The notes: a model not told the origin generated them from the sequence alone. Counted from the first letter of the stretch, positions 9,953 to 22,153 are shown. The stretch: DNA of 64,000 nucleotides from Lentinula raphanica (GCA_027919835.1 JANVFP010000030.1:310001-374000), one strand, 5' to 3'. Program-made: numbers and translations.

Positions 9953-10742
9953 TGAAGGAAAAAGAGGCAGATCAAGGTTAGATCTATGTAGATAAGAGTT
10001 AGTACAATGTAGAGGCTTATCAGACATGAGAATGGGAGATCAAAAACTGATGATGAAACTCGCTTTTACAGGCCTCTGCTCAGACCACTGGCACCTGTAA
10101 CAGCCACCATCAGGACCAGATCAACCCCATCATGATATACCTGATGCATGTGAAGATGGGACCATGTGCAGCTATCAGCTGATGATCCAAGCGCCCCATA
10201 AGCGCTGGAAATGTCCGAAATATATCCAGAGACCCATGTGATGTGTCTAGGCATGGTCCAGAGTGATCTAGAGACTCTGGGAGTGAAATAACACTCAAGT
10301 CCGCTTTTTGTGTTTTGAGTGTGCAACTCGAAATGATGATTGCGGGAGAACCAGTGAACCATTTGTTCTCATCCCGAAGAGAACGTAGAGCCGCACATTT
10401 TCACTTCAGACACCTGCATGGTGTAGAGCGAAATGTAAATCAAAAGCTCTATCAGAAGATTCTGAGCACTTTGGTGAAAAAGTGTGCATAGCTCCACACA
10501 GACTGGGTATCATCACTAGGTCATAGTGGACAACTTGTAGGGGCAATAGAGCTCTGTATGCGTGCACAGTATAGTGGCAAGAGCTCTTGAGGGTGGCCAG
10601 CAATTAAGTGTATTCATGTACACATTAGGTATGATGAAGGTGAAGACCTTCATGTACATACCTGGTGTGATGAATAGTGCACTATAATTGCTGGGAGATG
10701 ATCTGTTGTTTGCAGAGGCCTGCAGAAAGGCTCCCTACCCTT
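9953..10742 (-). repeat. A1 of N2, reverse, truncated and internally deleted
   Basis: This matches reverse-oriented A from the gag leader outward. Two internal gaps of about 15 and 21 bp are seen relative to other A copies, and the outermost end is missing. It adjoins N3 at 10743. Confidence 0.75.
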
Positions 10743-11028
10743 GTGTCTCAGATACAGGAATCTGGTATGAAATTTCGCATTTTTCACCATCAAGACACTG
10801 AACAGATACCAAAGCACATCCAGACAGATCTAAGGTGATCAGACACTCTAGGAGTTGATTCCTTTGCTAGATCTTGGGTTTTTGGTGTCTCAGTGCGCTC
10901 TGATCATGTCTGATAAGCCCCTACATTGTACTAACTCTTATCTACATAGATCTAACCTTGATCTGCCTGTTTTTCCTTCATCCTCTGGTGTCTCAATCTA
11001 ACCTTGATCTGCCTCTTTTTCCTTCATC
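10743..11028 (+). repeat. 3' fragment of A1 of N3 with a short local duplication
   Basis: Starts within A at GTGTCTCAGATACAGG and runs to the gag leader. Around 10980-11028 the segment containing ATCTAACCTTGATCTGCC and the T-rich run is present twice, separated by a TGGTGTCTCA remnant. This suggests slippage or a repaired junction. Confidence 0.65.
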
Positions 11029-11070
11029 CTCCTGCTCTCCCTGAGCACCATCTTCATCTCAACACTCTGT

Positions 11071-12661
11071 ATGGCTCCCCATTGCTCTGAATCACCAGAT
11101 CCTCTTGCTATCCATGCCTCTACACCCTCCATGTCCAAATCTAGCCAGATCCATGCTGATCAGGCCTCATCTAAGCCCTTCAGACACCTTGACCTTGCTC
11201 AGACTCTCCCAAAATCCTCATCCACCAAGATCAGAGCAGATCAGAGTGCTTCTGAGGCCTCTAGACCCCTCAATCCTGCACAAACTCGCCTCAATCCCTT
11301 ATCTGATCAGATCAGGCCAGATCAAGCCAGATCAAAGTTACTCCCTTCCTCTCAAAAGTCCTCTAACATATCCTCTCACTCTCAGATCACCTCTAGCTCG
11401 CTTCCTGGGCGCTCCATGGGCGCTTCTAGCTCCTCTAAACAGGGTAGAGCTCATGTTCACTTCAGGTCGGTGTCTCCTCATCCCTCTGATGTTCCATCTT
11501 CCTCTGCTGCTCCTCCCTCCCTTGCTGCCAGGCTCTCTGATGACCCTGAGCAAGCTCTGGAGTTTCAGGCAGTCAGTGAACAAGCCAGGACTCTGCAGGA
11601 GGTTGTTGAACAGTTCAGAAATGAGGAGCTCAATGCTATGGATGCCTTTAGGGCTATTAGAGATATATCATCCAATGATCCTGTTGTATCCCAAGACTAT
11701 GTGTCTCAGATCATGGATATTCAGAGAGAGTCTAATCAGTTTAAGAGAGACAAACTCAAAGGGAAGGAGGCTGCTGTTTCAGCAGAGCAGAATACTGTCT
11801 CTCATGAGGATGCTGTCAATGAGGCTGCTTGGGCTAGTATGCAAGCTCAGCTTCAGGCACTGGATGATGAGCAAGTCCAGCTTGACTCTGGCACTTCTGC
11901 TCAAGATTCAGAGCCTATTTTACAGGCTGGGAGAGATGCCTTGGCTAGGCTTCTTGCCTCTCCTTCACAACCTACTGCTACTGCTTCAATCCTTCCTGCT
12001 GCACTTCTTGAAGCTGCTCCTCACTTGGCCCATCTATCAGGTCCCTCTTCTCTTCCTGCTCATGTGCAGAAAACTTGGGAGCTCAAGAATCTCTTTGCTG
12101 CTGAGAGCAATCTGGACCCTGTTGTATCACTGTTGGCTGCTCAGCCTTTCTCTGACCCTCTCCCTGTCTCCTTGCTGCACCTCATTGTCAAGGACCGCTT
12201 TGTTGACTTTGACAAGGTCTATGCTGCCTTGGTTAGCTTCTCCTCATCTACTTATGATGATAGCAGAGACTTTGGGTCAGAGTACAAGCTGGTTCGTAAG
12301 GATCAAGTACTCAAGTCTGTTCCTGTCACCTCTGAGTCCCAATGGCTCCGAGTTTTTGATGCATGGACTGCTCCTTTGCTCAAGGTTTATCCACATCGAA
12401 AAATTGAGCTGGAGACATACAAATGTCAAATTATGGAGTACTTTAGATCTTCCCCTTATGATCCATCTGTTGCTATCAGGGTTGATAGGGAAGCTAGACA
12501 GAAGGCTGCCAACACTCCCTTCAGAGCCCTGTCCTAATAACAGGAAGCATGGCTACTGCAGTGAGTGTGGGGAACAGCACAGAGCCATTGACAATCAGTC
12601 CTGCTATGACCAGCTCCAAAAGCGTCACAGAGAGAGTAGAAAGCGCTCTTCAAGGGCCTAA
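11071..12661 (+). pseudogene. Gag of N3, internal deletion
   Basis: Open from 11071, but at about 12521 the sequence jumps from the codons for NTPF to the middle of the Cys/His cluster, losing roughly 175 bp. The shift ends the Gag frame at 12537. A short deletion also removes four residues near 11515. The Arg-rich tail sequence survives out of frame up to the normal stop at 12661. Confidence 0.8.
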
Positions 12662-14519
12662 ATCTCTGGCTGGTACAAAGCATGCTTTGGACTCTACCCA
12701 ATCTGCTTCAAACCCACGTTTTAGACGTGGTTATCTTTGGTCTTCTTCTAGTTCTTCTTGTAATATCATTCCTCCCAGTATCACATCTACTATGACTGCA
12801 CCTCCTCTACCTTCACCTCCTGAACATCTCTTGAACAATCCTCAAATTCTTGCTACTTTGCACTCTATGTCTAGTTATATCAAAGTTGAAACTCCTTTCA
12901 ATGTGGATCGCTTGGAACTCCTCTTATCTACTCATCCCAATCAACCCTTTGTTGCTTCTGTAATCCGCTCTCTGAGAGAAGGATTCTGGCCTTTCTATGA
13001 AGCAGAGTGGGAAGAGGAATGCAAGCAGAAAGTAGAGAATTATGTCACTGAAGAAGTGGACATTGCTGCACTCAAAGCTCACAGAGATCAGGAGGTTGCT
13101 GCTGGGAGGTGGTCAGAAGCACTACCAGAAGACTTTGTACTCTTACCTGGCATGAAGGTGTCCCCTATGTTTGTAGTCTGGCAGAAGGGGAAAGCCAGAA
13201 TTGTCATGGACCAAACTGCATCAGGTCTCAATGATGGTATACCTAGGGATGAGGCCAAAGTCAAATATGATGACATGCACACTTTTGGCCAGGTGCTTAA
13301 TGATGTTATCAAAGAGCACCCTAATGAGGAGCTTCTTCTGTTCAAAAGTGATGTTGCCAAAGCTTTCCTCAATCTCCCTGCTCATCCTCTCTGGCAACTG
13401 TGCCAAGTTGTATCTGTTGAAGGAAGATTTCATATTGTCAGGAGACTGGTCTTTGGAACTAGAACCTCTCCTCGCTGTTGGTGCTCTGTATCTGCACTTC
13501 TCTGTTGGTTTGGGACAGAGAAGCTAGGAATCCCTAATCTACATGTCTACATGGATGACTTCTTTGGCTGGGACTTCAAGAGAAATCTGATCACCTTTCA
13601 TGGCAAGAAGTATCCCAAGAGACAAGTACAACTTCTAGTCTTTTGGGACATGATTGACTGCCCCTATGAAGACAGAAAACAGGACTGGGGAGTCTGGCTG
13701 TTAATCATTGGCTTCTTGACAGATATCATGAAAGGGTCCATCTCTTTGACTCAGGAATCCATAGATGGACTTGTGGAAGCCATCCATACTTTCCTCTCAT
13801 CTCCCAATCGCAAAGCTGCACTCAGAGACTGGCAGCACCTCACAGGTTCTTTGAACTGGTCACTCAATGTTCTTCCATGGGCCAGGCCTGCTCTCACAGA
13901 AATGTATCGCAAAATGAGTGGCAAGACACTTCAATTTCGTCACATCCCTATCAATGGTGAAGTGCATAGAGATCTGAGCTGGTTATCTGATATGCTCAGG
14001 TCTGCCATTGGGATACGATTTGTAGATGCCCAAGCATGGAGTGACAGTGAAGCAGACTTTGTGTGCTGGACTGATGCTAGCAATATAGGACTGTCCTTTG
14101 TTTATGCCAGCAATGGGTTTTGCTATCAAGTGCATCCAGCCACTGGCAGCCCAATAGTAGACATCTTCTTCAGGGAGCTGCTGGCTATTTTATCAGGACT
14201 CCATCACATTGCATCCAAACCTAGTCCACCCAAAAGAGCTCTCTTCTTCTCAGATAGCCTAGACTCAGTTCAAGTGCTCAGCTCTCTTGCAGTCAAAGAA
14301 TCATCACACAACTCCATCCTCCTAGCTATTGCTGGTATAGTTCTCAAGACTGGTATTGACATCAGAGTTTGTCATATACCTGGCAAGGACAACATCAAGG
14401 CAGACCTTCTATCTAGACTCCTCCTGGATGACTTCAAGCTCCAGTTCCCCTCCTACCGCGTCCGCACTTTTGGGCCTCCAAGAGAGCTACTGCCGGCGCG
14501 ATGGAGAGAGTCCTTTTAG
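12549..14519 (+). CDS. Reverse transcriptase/RNase H of N3, uninterrupted
   Basis: 656 residues, the only complete RT-RH frame in the window. RT catalytic residues are D268 in FKSDVAKAF and the YMDD box at 334-337. The RNase H acidic residues appear to be D509 (WTDASN), E543 (FFRELLAIL), D569 (FSDSLDS) and D619 (KADLLSRL). It would copy element RNA into DNA and remove the template. There is no protease or integrase domain, consistent with YR retrotransposons. The ATG chosen is the first in this frame downstream of the gag deletion and is conserved in other copies. The stop overlaps the YR start by 19 nt. Confidence 0.9.
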   Translation: MATAVSVGNSTEPLTISPAMTSSKSVTERVESALQGPKSLAGTKHALDSTQSASNPRFRRGYLWSSSSSSCNIIPPSITSTMTAPPLPSPPEHLLNNPQILATLHSMSSYIKVETPFNVDRLELLLSTHPNQPFVASVIRSLREGFWPFYEAEWEEECKQKVENYVTEEVDIAALKAHRDQEVAAGRWSEALPEDFVLLPGMKVSPMFVVWQKGKARIVMDQTASGLNDGIPRDEAKVKYDDMHTFGQVLNDVIKEHPNEELLLFKSDVAKAFLNLPAHPLWQLCQVVSVEGRFHIVRRLVFGTRTSPRCWCSVSALLCWFGTEKLGIPNLHVYMDDFFGWDFKRNLITFHGKKYPKRQVQLLVFWDMIDCPYEDRKQDWGVWLLIIGFLTDIMKGSISLTQESIDGLVEAIHTFLSSPNRKAALRDWQHLTGSLNWSLNVLPWARPALTEMYRKMSGKTLQFRHIPINGEVHRDLSWLSDMLRSAIGIRFVDAQAWSDSEADFVCWTDASNIGLSFVYASNGFCYQVHPATGSPIVDIFFRELLAILSGLHHIASKPSPPKRALFFSDSLDSVQVLSSLAVKESSHNSILLAIAGIVLKTGIDIRVCHIPGKDNIKADLLSRLLLDDFKLQFPSYRVRTFGPPRELLPARWRESF

Positions 14520-15507
14520 AGGCCATGGGTGAGCAGAGGAAGAGACAAGGGCGCTCTGCTCACCCTCCTATGGACTTGAACAAGCTAGATGACTTGGTGT
14601 TATTCCTTCAAGCCCATGCCATTGAAAAGTCTACCAAACAGAACTATACTACAGGTGCTAGGGATTACATCCACTTCTGCACCTCACACAAACTTGACCT
14701 GGATCCTACTCCATCTACACTCTCCAGATACATTGCCTACACATCCAGACACATTGCCTCTGGACCCAAATATCTCTCTGGTGCTCGTCACTTTCTCAAA
14801 CAACTCTATCCTCACTTTGATGAATCTCGTGCTCATCCTCTGGTTCGAGCTACAATCAGAGGCTCCAAGAAAGTTAGAGCTGATCCAGTCAGAGGAAGCC
14901 TCCTCTTCAAATTTCACACATCCAACTCTTCTATGACTCTCGTCATCTCTCCTATAATGATCTTCTGTTTGCAACTCTCATGAGCTGTGGCTTCTATGGC
15001 TGTCACCGCATTGGTGAACTCACTGTTCCTAATCAGCATGATCTGCGTGACTGGCGTAAGGTGATCAAGCGGGCCTCTCTCAAGTTTGAGAATGGCAGAG
15101 CTGGTTACCACTTGCCTTATCACAAGAGTGATCCTTTTTACCATGGAACAGATATTCTCCAAAGTCATCAAGCAGTGGCTAGTCCTGTGTCTCTCCTCAA
15201 GGAATACTGTACTATCAGGGACAAACTACATGGAGCCAGGCCTGCATTGTTCCTCTGTGAAGATGGAACACTCCCCTCTAGATCCTGGTTTGAATCCAGG
15301 TTCTTTGCTTATGTTGGTAGGGAGTTTGGTGGACATTCACTCAGAGCTGGTGGTGCAACCTTCTATACCAGACTTGGTCTTTCAGAATCTGTGATAATGG
15401 CCTTGGGACGTTGGTCTTCTACAGCTTGGAAAATATATATCAGAGACAATCCTACAGTAAGGGCAGAACTACAACTAGCTTCACTGAAACAAGCCCAAAG
15501 ATCTTGA
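14501..15507 (+). pseudogene. Tyrosine recombinase of N3, 1-nt frameshift
   Basis: Matches the YR of N1 along its length, but one A is missing near 14890 within the codons after RADPV, shifting the frame. The downstream part (14980-15507) still encodes the Arg box, HSLR, GRWSS and the catalytic Tyr. A Tyr-to-other change is not seen, so this is a recent single-lesion pseudogene. Confidence 0.85.
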
Positions 15508-15626
15508 CACTGTACAGTAGTATCATTGTAACACCATCCAATCTGATATACAACCATTTACCTCGCGTCTCATTCACATTTTCTCTCACCACCATCCACC
15601 CCTCAACAACATCTCATAGCAATTTA

Positions 15627-15719
15627 TAGCCCTCCATGATCCGCTCTGAATGTTATGGGCTTTGGCCCAGTGTTGGCTAACTCTTACTTCCTGTCCCACC
15701 TGAGTGCAAAAGGCAGAGG
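15627..15719 (+). repeat. B1 of N3
   Basis: 93 bp copy of the B repeat, joined without a spacer to A2 (TCGACATG at 15720). The YR-to-B1 spacer resembles that of N1. Confidence 0.85.
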
Positions 15720-17034
15720 TCGACATGAAGGCGGATTCCAAGGGTAGGGAGCCTTTCTGCAGGCCTCTGCAAACAACAGATCATCTCCCAGCAATTATAG
15801 TGCACTATTCATCACAACAGGTATGTACATGAAGGTCTTCACCTTCATCATACCTAATGTGTACATGAATACACTTAATTGCTGGCCACCCTCAAGTGCT
15901 CTTGCCACTATACTGTGTACGCATACAGAGCTCTATTGCCCCTACAAGTTGTCCACTATGACCTAGTGATGATACCCAGTCTGTGTGGAGTTATGCACAC
16001 TTTTTCACCAAAGTGCTCAGAATCCTCTAATAGAGCTTTTGATTTACATTTCGCTCTACACCACGCAGTTCTGGATGGATCCCTTAGGTGTCTTAAGTGA
16101 AAATATGCGGCTCCATGTCCTCTTCGGGATGAGAACAAATTTGAAGGCATTTGGTTCACTAGCCATCCCACAATTGTCATTTCGAGTTGCACACTCAAAA
16201 CACAAAAAGCGGACTTGAGTGTTATTTCACTCCCAGAGCCTCTAGATCACTCTGGACCATGCCTAGACACATCACATGGGTCTCTGGCAATATTTCGGAC
16301 ATTCCCAGCGCTTATGGGGCGCCTGGATCATCAGCTGATAGCTGCACATGGTCCCATCTTCACATGCATCAGGCATATCATGATGGGGTTGATCTGGTCC
16401 TGATGGTGGCTGTTACAGGTGCCAGAGGTCTGAGCAGAGGCCTGTAAAAGCGAGTTTCATCATCAGTTTTTGATCTCCCATTCTTCCTTTCCTTCCCCCA
16501 CCATCTCTGACCTGGGTGAGGCTGCCTGCATGTCCCCTTGCTCTATTTGAGCTCTGATTTCACTATCCAGCACATTCCTCCATCTGTACAGACTACAGGC
16601 CTTCCAGAGGTGTCTCAGATACAGGAATCTGGTATGAAATTTCGCATTTTTCACCATCAAGACACTGAACAGACATCAAAGCACATCCAGACAGATCTAA
16701 GGTGATCAGACACTCTAGGAGTTGATTCCTTTGTTAGATCTTGGGTTTTTGGTGTCTCAGTGCGCTCTGATCATGTCTGATAAGCCTCTACATTGTACTA
16801 ACTCTTATCTACATAGATCTAACCTTGATCTGCCTGTTTTTCCTTCACCCTCCCTCCTCTCCCTCATATCATGTATGTTCTCATTGCTTGTATATATGTA
16901 GTGGTATGTAGCTACATCCTTACCTATCCTGTACCATTATGTAGCCCTCCATGATCCGCTCTGAATGTTATGGGCTTTGGCCCAGTGTTGGCTAACTCTT
17001 ACTTCCTGTCCCACCTGAGTGCAAAAGGCAGAGG
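15720..17034 (+). repeat. A2-linker-B2 right end of N3
   Basis: 1,315 bp, the same length and plan as in N1 and N6. After GGCAGAGG the sequence continues as TCACCTTATGATCC, which is inside the gag of N4, so 17034/17035 is the insertion boundary. Confidence 0.85.
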
Positions 17035-17397
17035 TCACCTTATGATCCATCTGTGGCTTTCAGAGTTGATAAAGAAGCTAGGCAGAAAGCTGCCAACACT
17101 CCCTTTGATTTGGGCAATCCAGAGAGCTTCCACACTCTGCTGCTCAAAGAGTTGTTATCTGCTAGGAAGAGGCCTTCTGGTAGTAGTTCATCATCTTCCT
17201 CTTCCAGTTCAAAACGTCGTGACACACCTTGTATGCTCTGGAATGAGAAGAGGTGTTCAGAGCCCTGTCCTAATAACAGGAAGCATGGCTACTGCAGTGA
17301 GTGTGGGGAACAGCACAGAGCCATTGACAACCAGTTCTGCTATGACCAGCTCCAGAAGCGTCGCAGAGAGAGTAGAAAGCGCTCTTCAAGGGCCTAA
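17035..17397 (+). pseudogene. Gag C-terminal fragment of N4
   Basis: Encodes the last ~120 residues of Gag, including the complete Cys/His cluster and the Arg-rich tail. The N-terminal part is absent because N3 is inserted here and the sequence beyond it was lost. Confidence 0.8.
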
Positions 17398-20258
17398 ATC
17401 TCTGGCTGGTACAAAGCATACTCTGGACTCTACCCAATCTGCTTCAAATCCATGTTTTAGACGTGGCTATCTTTGGTCTTCTTCTAGTTCTTCTTGTAAT
17501 ATCATTCCTCTCAGTATCACATCTACAATGACTGCACCTCCTCTACCTTCACCTCCTGAACATCTTTTGAACAATCCTCAATTCTTGCCACTTTGCACTC
17601 TATGTCTAGTTATATCAAAGTTGAAACTCCCTTCAATGTGGATCGCTTGGAACTCCTCTTATCCACTCATCCCAATCAGCCCTTTGTTGCTTCTGTAATC
17701 CGCTCCCTGAGAGAAGGATTCTGGCCTTTCTATGAAGCAGAGTGGGAAGAGGAATGCAAGCAGAAAGTAGAGAACTATGTCACTGAGGAAGTGGACATTG
17801 CTGCACTCAAAGCTCACAGAGATCAGGAAGTAGCTGCTGGGAGGTGGTCAGAAGCACTACCAGAAGACTTTGTACTCTTACCTGGCATGAAAGTTTCCCC
17901 TATGTTTGTAGTCTGGCAGAAGGGGAAAGCCAGAGTTGTCATGGACCAAACTGCATCAGGTCTTAATGATGGTATTCCTAGGGATGAAGCCAAAGTGAAA
18001 TATGATGACATGCACACTTTTGGCCAGGTGCTCAATGATGTTATCAAGGAGCACCCTAATGAGGAGCTTGTACTATTCAAGAGTGATGTAGCTAAAGCTT
18101 TCCTCAATCTCCCTGCTCATCCGCTTTGGCAACTGTGTCAAGTTGTATCTGTTGAAGGAAGATTGCATATTGTCAGGAGATTAGTCTTTGGAACCAGAAC
18201 ATCTCCTCGCTGTTGGTGCTCTGTATCTGCACTACTATGCTGGTTTAGGACTGAAAAGCTAGGAATCCCTAATCTACATGTCTACATGGATGATTTCTTT
18301 GGCTGGGACTTCAAGAGGAATCTAATCACCTTTCATGGCAAGAAGTATCCCAAGAGACAAGTACAGCTTCTAGTCTTTTGGGACATGATTGACTGCCCCT
18401 ATGAAGACAGAAAGCAAGATTGGGGAGTCTGGCTGTTAATCATTGGCTTCTTGACAGACATCATGAAGGGTTCCATTTCTTTGACTCAAGAATCCATTGA
18501 TGGACTTGTTGAAGCCATCCACACATTCCTCTCATCCCCAAACCGTAAAGCTGCACTCAGCCTCTGCCTTTTGCACTCAGGTGGGACAGGAAGTTAGAGT
18601 TAGCCAACACTGGGCCAAAGCCCATAACATTCAGAGCGGATCATGGAGGGCTACATAATGGTACAGGATAGGTAAGGATGTAGCTACATACCACTACATA
18701 TATACAAACAATGAGAACATACATGATAGAAGGGAGAGGAGGGAGGGTGAAGGAAAAACAGGCAGATCAAGGTTAGATCTATGTAGATAAGAGTTAGTAC
18801 AATGTAGAGGCTTATCAGACATGATCAGAGCGCACTGAGACACCAAAAACCCAAGATCTAACAAATGAATCAACTTCTGCAGTGTCTGATCACCTTAGAT
18901 CTGTCTGGATGTGCTTTGATGTCTGTTCAGTGTCTTGATGATGAAAAATGCGAAATTTCATACCAGATTCCTGTATCTGAGACACCTCTGGAAGGCCTGT
19001 AGTCTGTACAGATGGAGGAATGTGCTGGACAGTGCAATCAGAGCTCAAATAGAGCAAGGGGACATGCAGGCAGCCTCACCCAGGTCAGAGATGGTGGGGG
19101 AAGGAAAGGAAGAATGGGAGATCAAAAACTGATGATGAAACTCGCTTTTACAGGCCTCTGCTCAGACCTCTGGCACCTGTAACAGCCACCATCAGGACCA
19201 GATCAACCCCATCATGATATGCCTGATGCATGTGAAGATGGGACCATGTGCAGCTATCAGCTGATGATCCAAGCGCCCCATAAGCGCTGGAAATGTCCGA
19301 AATATATCCAGAGACCCATGTGATGTGTCTAGGCATGGTCCAGAGTGATCTAGAGACTCTGGGAGTGAAATAACACTCAAGTCCGCTTTTTGTGTTTTGA
19401 GTGTGCAACTCGAAATGATGATTGCAGGAGAACCAGTGAACCAAATGCCTTCAAATTTGTTCTCATCCCGAAGAGGACATGGAGCCGCACATTTTCACTT
19501 AAGACACCTAAGGGATCCATCCAGAACTGCATGGTGTAGAGCGAAATGTAAATCAAAAGCTCTATCAGAAGATTCTGAGCACTTTGGTGAAAAAGTGTGC
19601 ATAGCTCCACACAGACTGGGTATCATCACTAGGTCATAGTGGACAACTTGTAGGGGCAATAGAGCTCTGTATGCGTGCACAGTATAGTGGCAAGAGCTCT
19701 TGAGGGTGGCCAGCAATTAAGTGTATTCATGTACACATTAGGTATGATGAAGGTGAAGACCTTCATGTACATACCTGGTGTGACAGTGAAGCAGATTTTG
19801 TGTGTTGGACTGATGCAAGCAATATTGGCCTCTGCTTTGTCTATGCCAGTAATGGGTTTTGCTATCAAGTGCATCCTACTCCTGGCAGCCCAATTGTAGA
19901 CATCTTCTTTAGGGAGCTAATGGCTATTCTATCAGGACTTCATCATATTGCTTCAAAACCTAGTCCACCCAAGAGAGCTCTCTTCTTTTCAGACAGTCTG
20001 GATTCTGTACAAGTTCTCAGCTCTCTTGCAGTCAAAGAATCATCACACAACTCCATCCTGCTGGCTATTGCTGGTATAGTTCTCAAGACTGGTATTGATA
20101 TCAGAGTTCGTCACATTCCTGGCAAGGATAACATCAAGGCAGACCTTCTATCTAGACTTCTACTGGATGACTTCAAGCTCCAGTTCCCCTCCTACCGCGT
20201 CCGCACTTTTGAGCCTCCAAGAGAGCTACTGCCGGCGCGATGGAGAGAGTCCTTTTAG
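17285..20258 (+). pseudogene. RT/RH of N4, frameshifted and interrupted
   Basis: Starts at the conserved ATG in gag. One A is lost near 17582, shifting the frame early. The RT core, with the YMDD box, is readable from 17593 to 18560. S2 then interrupts, and about 200 bp of RT on its far side are missing. The RNase H part resumes near 19780 and runs to the usual stop overlapping the YR start. Confidence 0.8.
18561..19780 (-). mobile_element. Solo A-B unit S2, reverse, outer end lost
   Basis: Begins on the + strand with the complement of the B end (CCTCTGCCTTTTGCAC), then linker and reverse A (subfamily 1). It stops just past the conserved A hairpin, so about the first 105 bp of A are missing. 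RT sequence follows but with a gap of roughly 200 bp, so the break removed both the end of the unit and adjoining RT. GTGA is shared at the junction. Confidence 0.75.
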
Positions 20259-22153
20259 AGGTCGACATGAAGGCGGATTCCAAGGGTAGGGAGCCTTTCT
20301 GCAGGCCTCTGCAAACAACAGATCATCTCCCAGTAATTATAGTGCACTATTCATCACAACAGGTATGTACATGAAGGTCTTCACCTTCATCATACCTAAT
20401 GTGTACATGAATACACTTAATTGCTGGCTACCTCTCAAGTGCTCTTGCCACTATACTGTGTACGCATACAGAGCTCTATTGTCCCTACAAGTTGTCCACT
20501 ATAACCCTATGATGATACTCACTCTGTGTTGAGTTATTCATATTTTTTCAGAATGCTTTAATAAAGCTTTTGAAATATTTTCTATTCTACACAAAGCATT
20601 TCTGGACCAAGCCTATAGGTGTCTTGGATGGAAATATACAGTTTGATGTCCTCTTCAAGATGCAAATAATTTTGAAGGCATTTGGTCTAGTGGTTCTCCT
20701 GCAATCCTCATTTTAAAATGCACACTCAAAACACTTGTGTGTTATTTCATTCCCAGAGCCTTTATATCACTTAGCACCATGTCTAGACTCATCACATGGA
20801 TTCCTGGACATATTTCGGACATTTCCAGCGCTTATAGGGCGCCTGGATCATCAGCTGATAGCTGTACATGATCCCATCTTCACATGCATCAGGCAATTGA
20901 TCATGGGGCTGTTTTAAATTGATGTGGCTGTTACAGGTGCCAGAGGTCTGAGCAGAGGCCTGTAAAAGCGAGTTGAAACATCAATTTTTGATGTCCCATT
21001 CTTCCTTTCCTTCCCCCACCATCTCTGACCTGGGTGAGGCTGCCTGCATGTTCCCTAGCTCTTTCTGAGCTCTGATTTCACTGTCCAGTACATTCCTACA
21101 TCTGTACAGACTACAGGCCTTCCAGAGGTGTCTCAGATACAGGAATCTGGTATGAAATTTCGCATTTTTCACCATCAAGACACTGAACAGATACCAAAGC
21201 ACATCCAGACAGATCTAAGGTGATCAGACACTCTAGGAGTTGATTCCTTTGTTAGATCTTGGGTTTTTGGTGTCTCAGTGCGCTCTGATCATGTCTGATA
21301 AGCCTCTACATAGTACTGACTCTTATCTACATAGATCTAACCTTGATCTGCCTGTTTTTCCTTCACCCTCCCTCCTCTCCCTCATATCATATATGTTCTC
21401 ATTGTTTGTAAATATGTAGTTGTATGTAGCTACATCCTTACCTATCCTGTACCATTATGTAGCCCTCCATGATCCGCTTTGAATGTTATGGGCTTTGGCC
21501 CAGTGTTGGCTAACTTTAACTTCCTGTCCCACCTGAGTGCAAAAGGCAGAGGCCATGAGTGAGCAGAGGAAGAGACAAGGGCACTCTGCTCACCCTCCAA
21601 TGGACTTGCACAAGTGAGATGACTTGGTGTTATTCCTTCAAGCCCATGCCATTGAAAAGTCTACAAAACAGAACTATACTACAGGTGCCAGGGATTACAT
21701 CCACTTCTGCACATCACACAAACTTGATCTGGATCCTACTCCATCCACACTCTCCAGATACATTGCCTATACATCCAGACACATTGCTTCTGGACCCAAA
21801 TATCTCTCTGGTGCTCGTCACTTTCTCAAACAACTCTATCCTCACTTTGATGAGTCTCTTGCTCATCCTCTGGTTCAAGCTACAATCAGAGGATCCAAGA
21901 AAGTTAGAGCTGACCCAGTCAAGAGGAAGCCTCCTCTTCAAATATCTCATATCCAACTCTTTTATGACTCTCGTCATCTCTCTTATGATGATCTTCTGTT
22001 TGCAACTCTCATGAGCTGTGGCTTCTATGGCTGCCACCGCATTGGTGAACTTACTGTTCCTAATCAGCAAGCTCTGCGTGACTGGCGTAAGGTGATCAAG
22101 CGGGCCTCTCTCAAGTTTGAGAATGGCAGAGCTGGTTACCAGTTGCCTTATCA
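20240..22153 (+). pseudogene. Tyrosine recombinase of N4, interrupted
   Basis: The start codon is at 20240. Insertion of S3 after codon 7 splits the gene. After S3 (from 21553) a TGA replaces the Leu codon near 21615. The frame from 21624 then runs through the catalytic Arg box (CHRIGEL) and breaks off at 22153, where it meets an A fragment. The HxxR and Tyr boxes are missing. Confidence 0.8.
20262..21552 (+). mobile_element. Solo A-B unit S3 (subfamily 2)
   Basis: 1,291 bp, the same length as S1, from TCGACATG to GGCAGAGG. The flanks TTTTAGAGG and CCATGAGTG join to give the normal RT-stop/YR sequence with no duplication. The left flank ends AGAGG, identical to the last five bases of the unit. 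A is the shorter subfamily with ACACTTGTGTG near its middle. Confidence 0.85.

Larger units (their letters stand above)
8241..10742 (-). mobile_element. Partial Ngaro-like copy N2
   Basis: Reverse-strand gag followed, at higher coordinates, by reverse-strand A1. N1 was inserted in its gag; the RT/YR half would lie left of the window. A1 is cut at 10742, some 15-20 bp short of its expected TCGACATG end, where it meets a forward A1 fragment of N3. This is an inverted junction, not a clean insertion. A1 also has two small internal deletions near 10363 and 10415. Confidence 0.75.
10743..17034 (+). mobile_element. Ngaro-like copy N3
   Basis: Contains the 3' end of A1 (from 10743), gag, RT/RH, YR, B1 (15627-15719), and A2-B2 (15720-17034). 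The 5' part of A1 is missing at the inverted junction with N2. The right end runs directly into gag of N4 in the same orientation, showing that N3 entered N4. Lesions are a deletion in gag and a 1-nt deletion in YR. The RT/RH is open throughout. Confidence 0.8.

Noticed and set aside
16970..17698. 242-residue frame crossing from B2 of N3 into gag and RT of N4
   Set aside because: It starts in the B repeat and runs in the alternate frame of gag; a product of the junction and not a gene.
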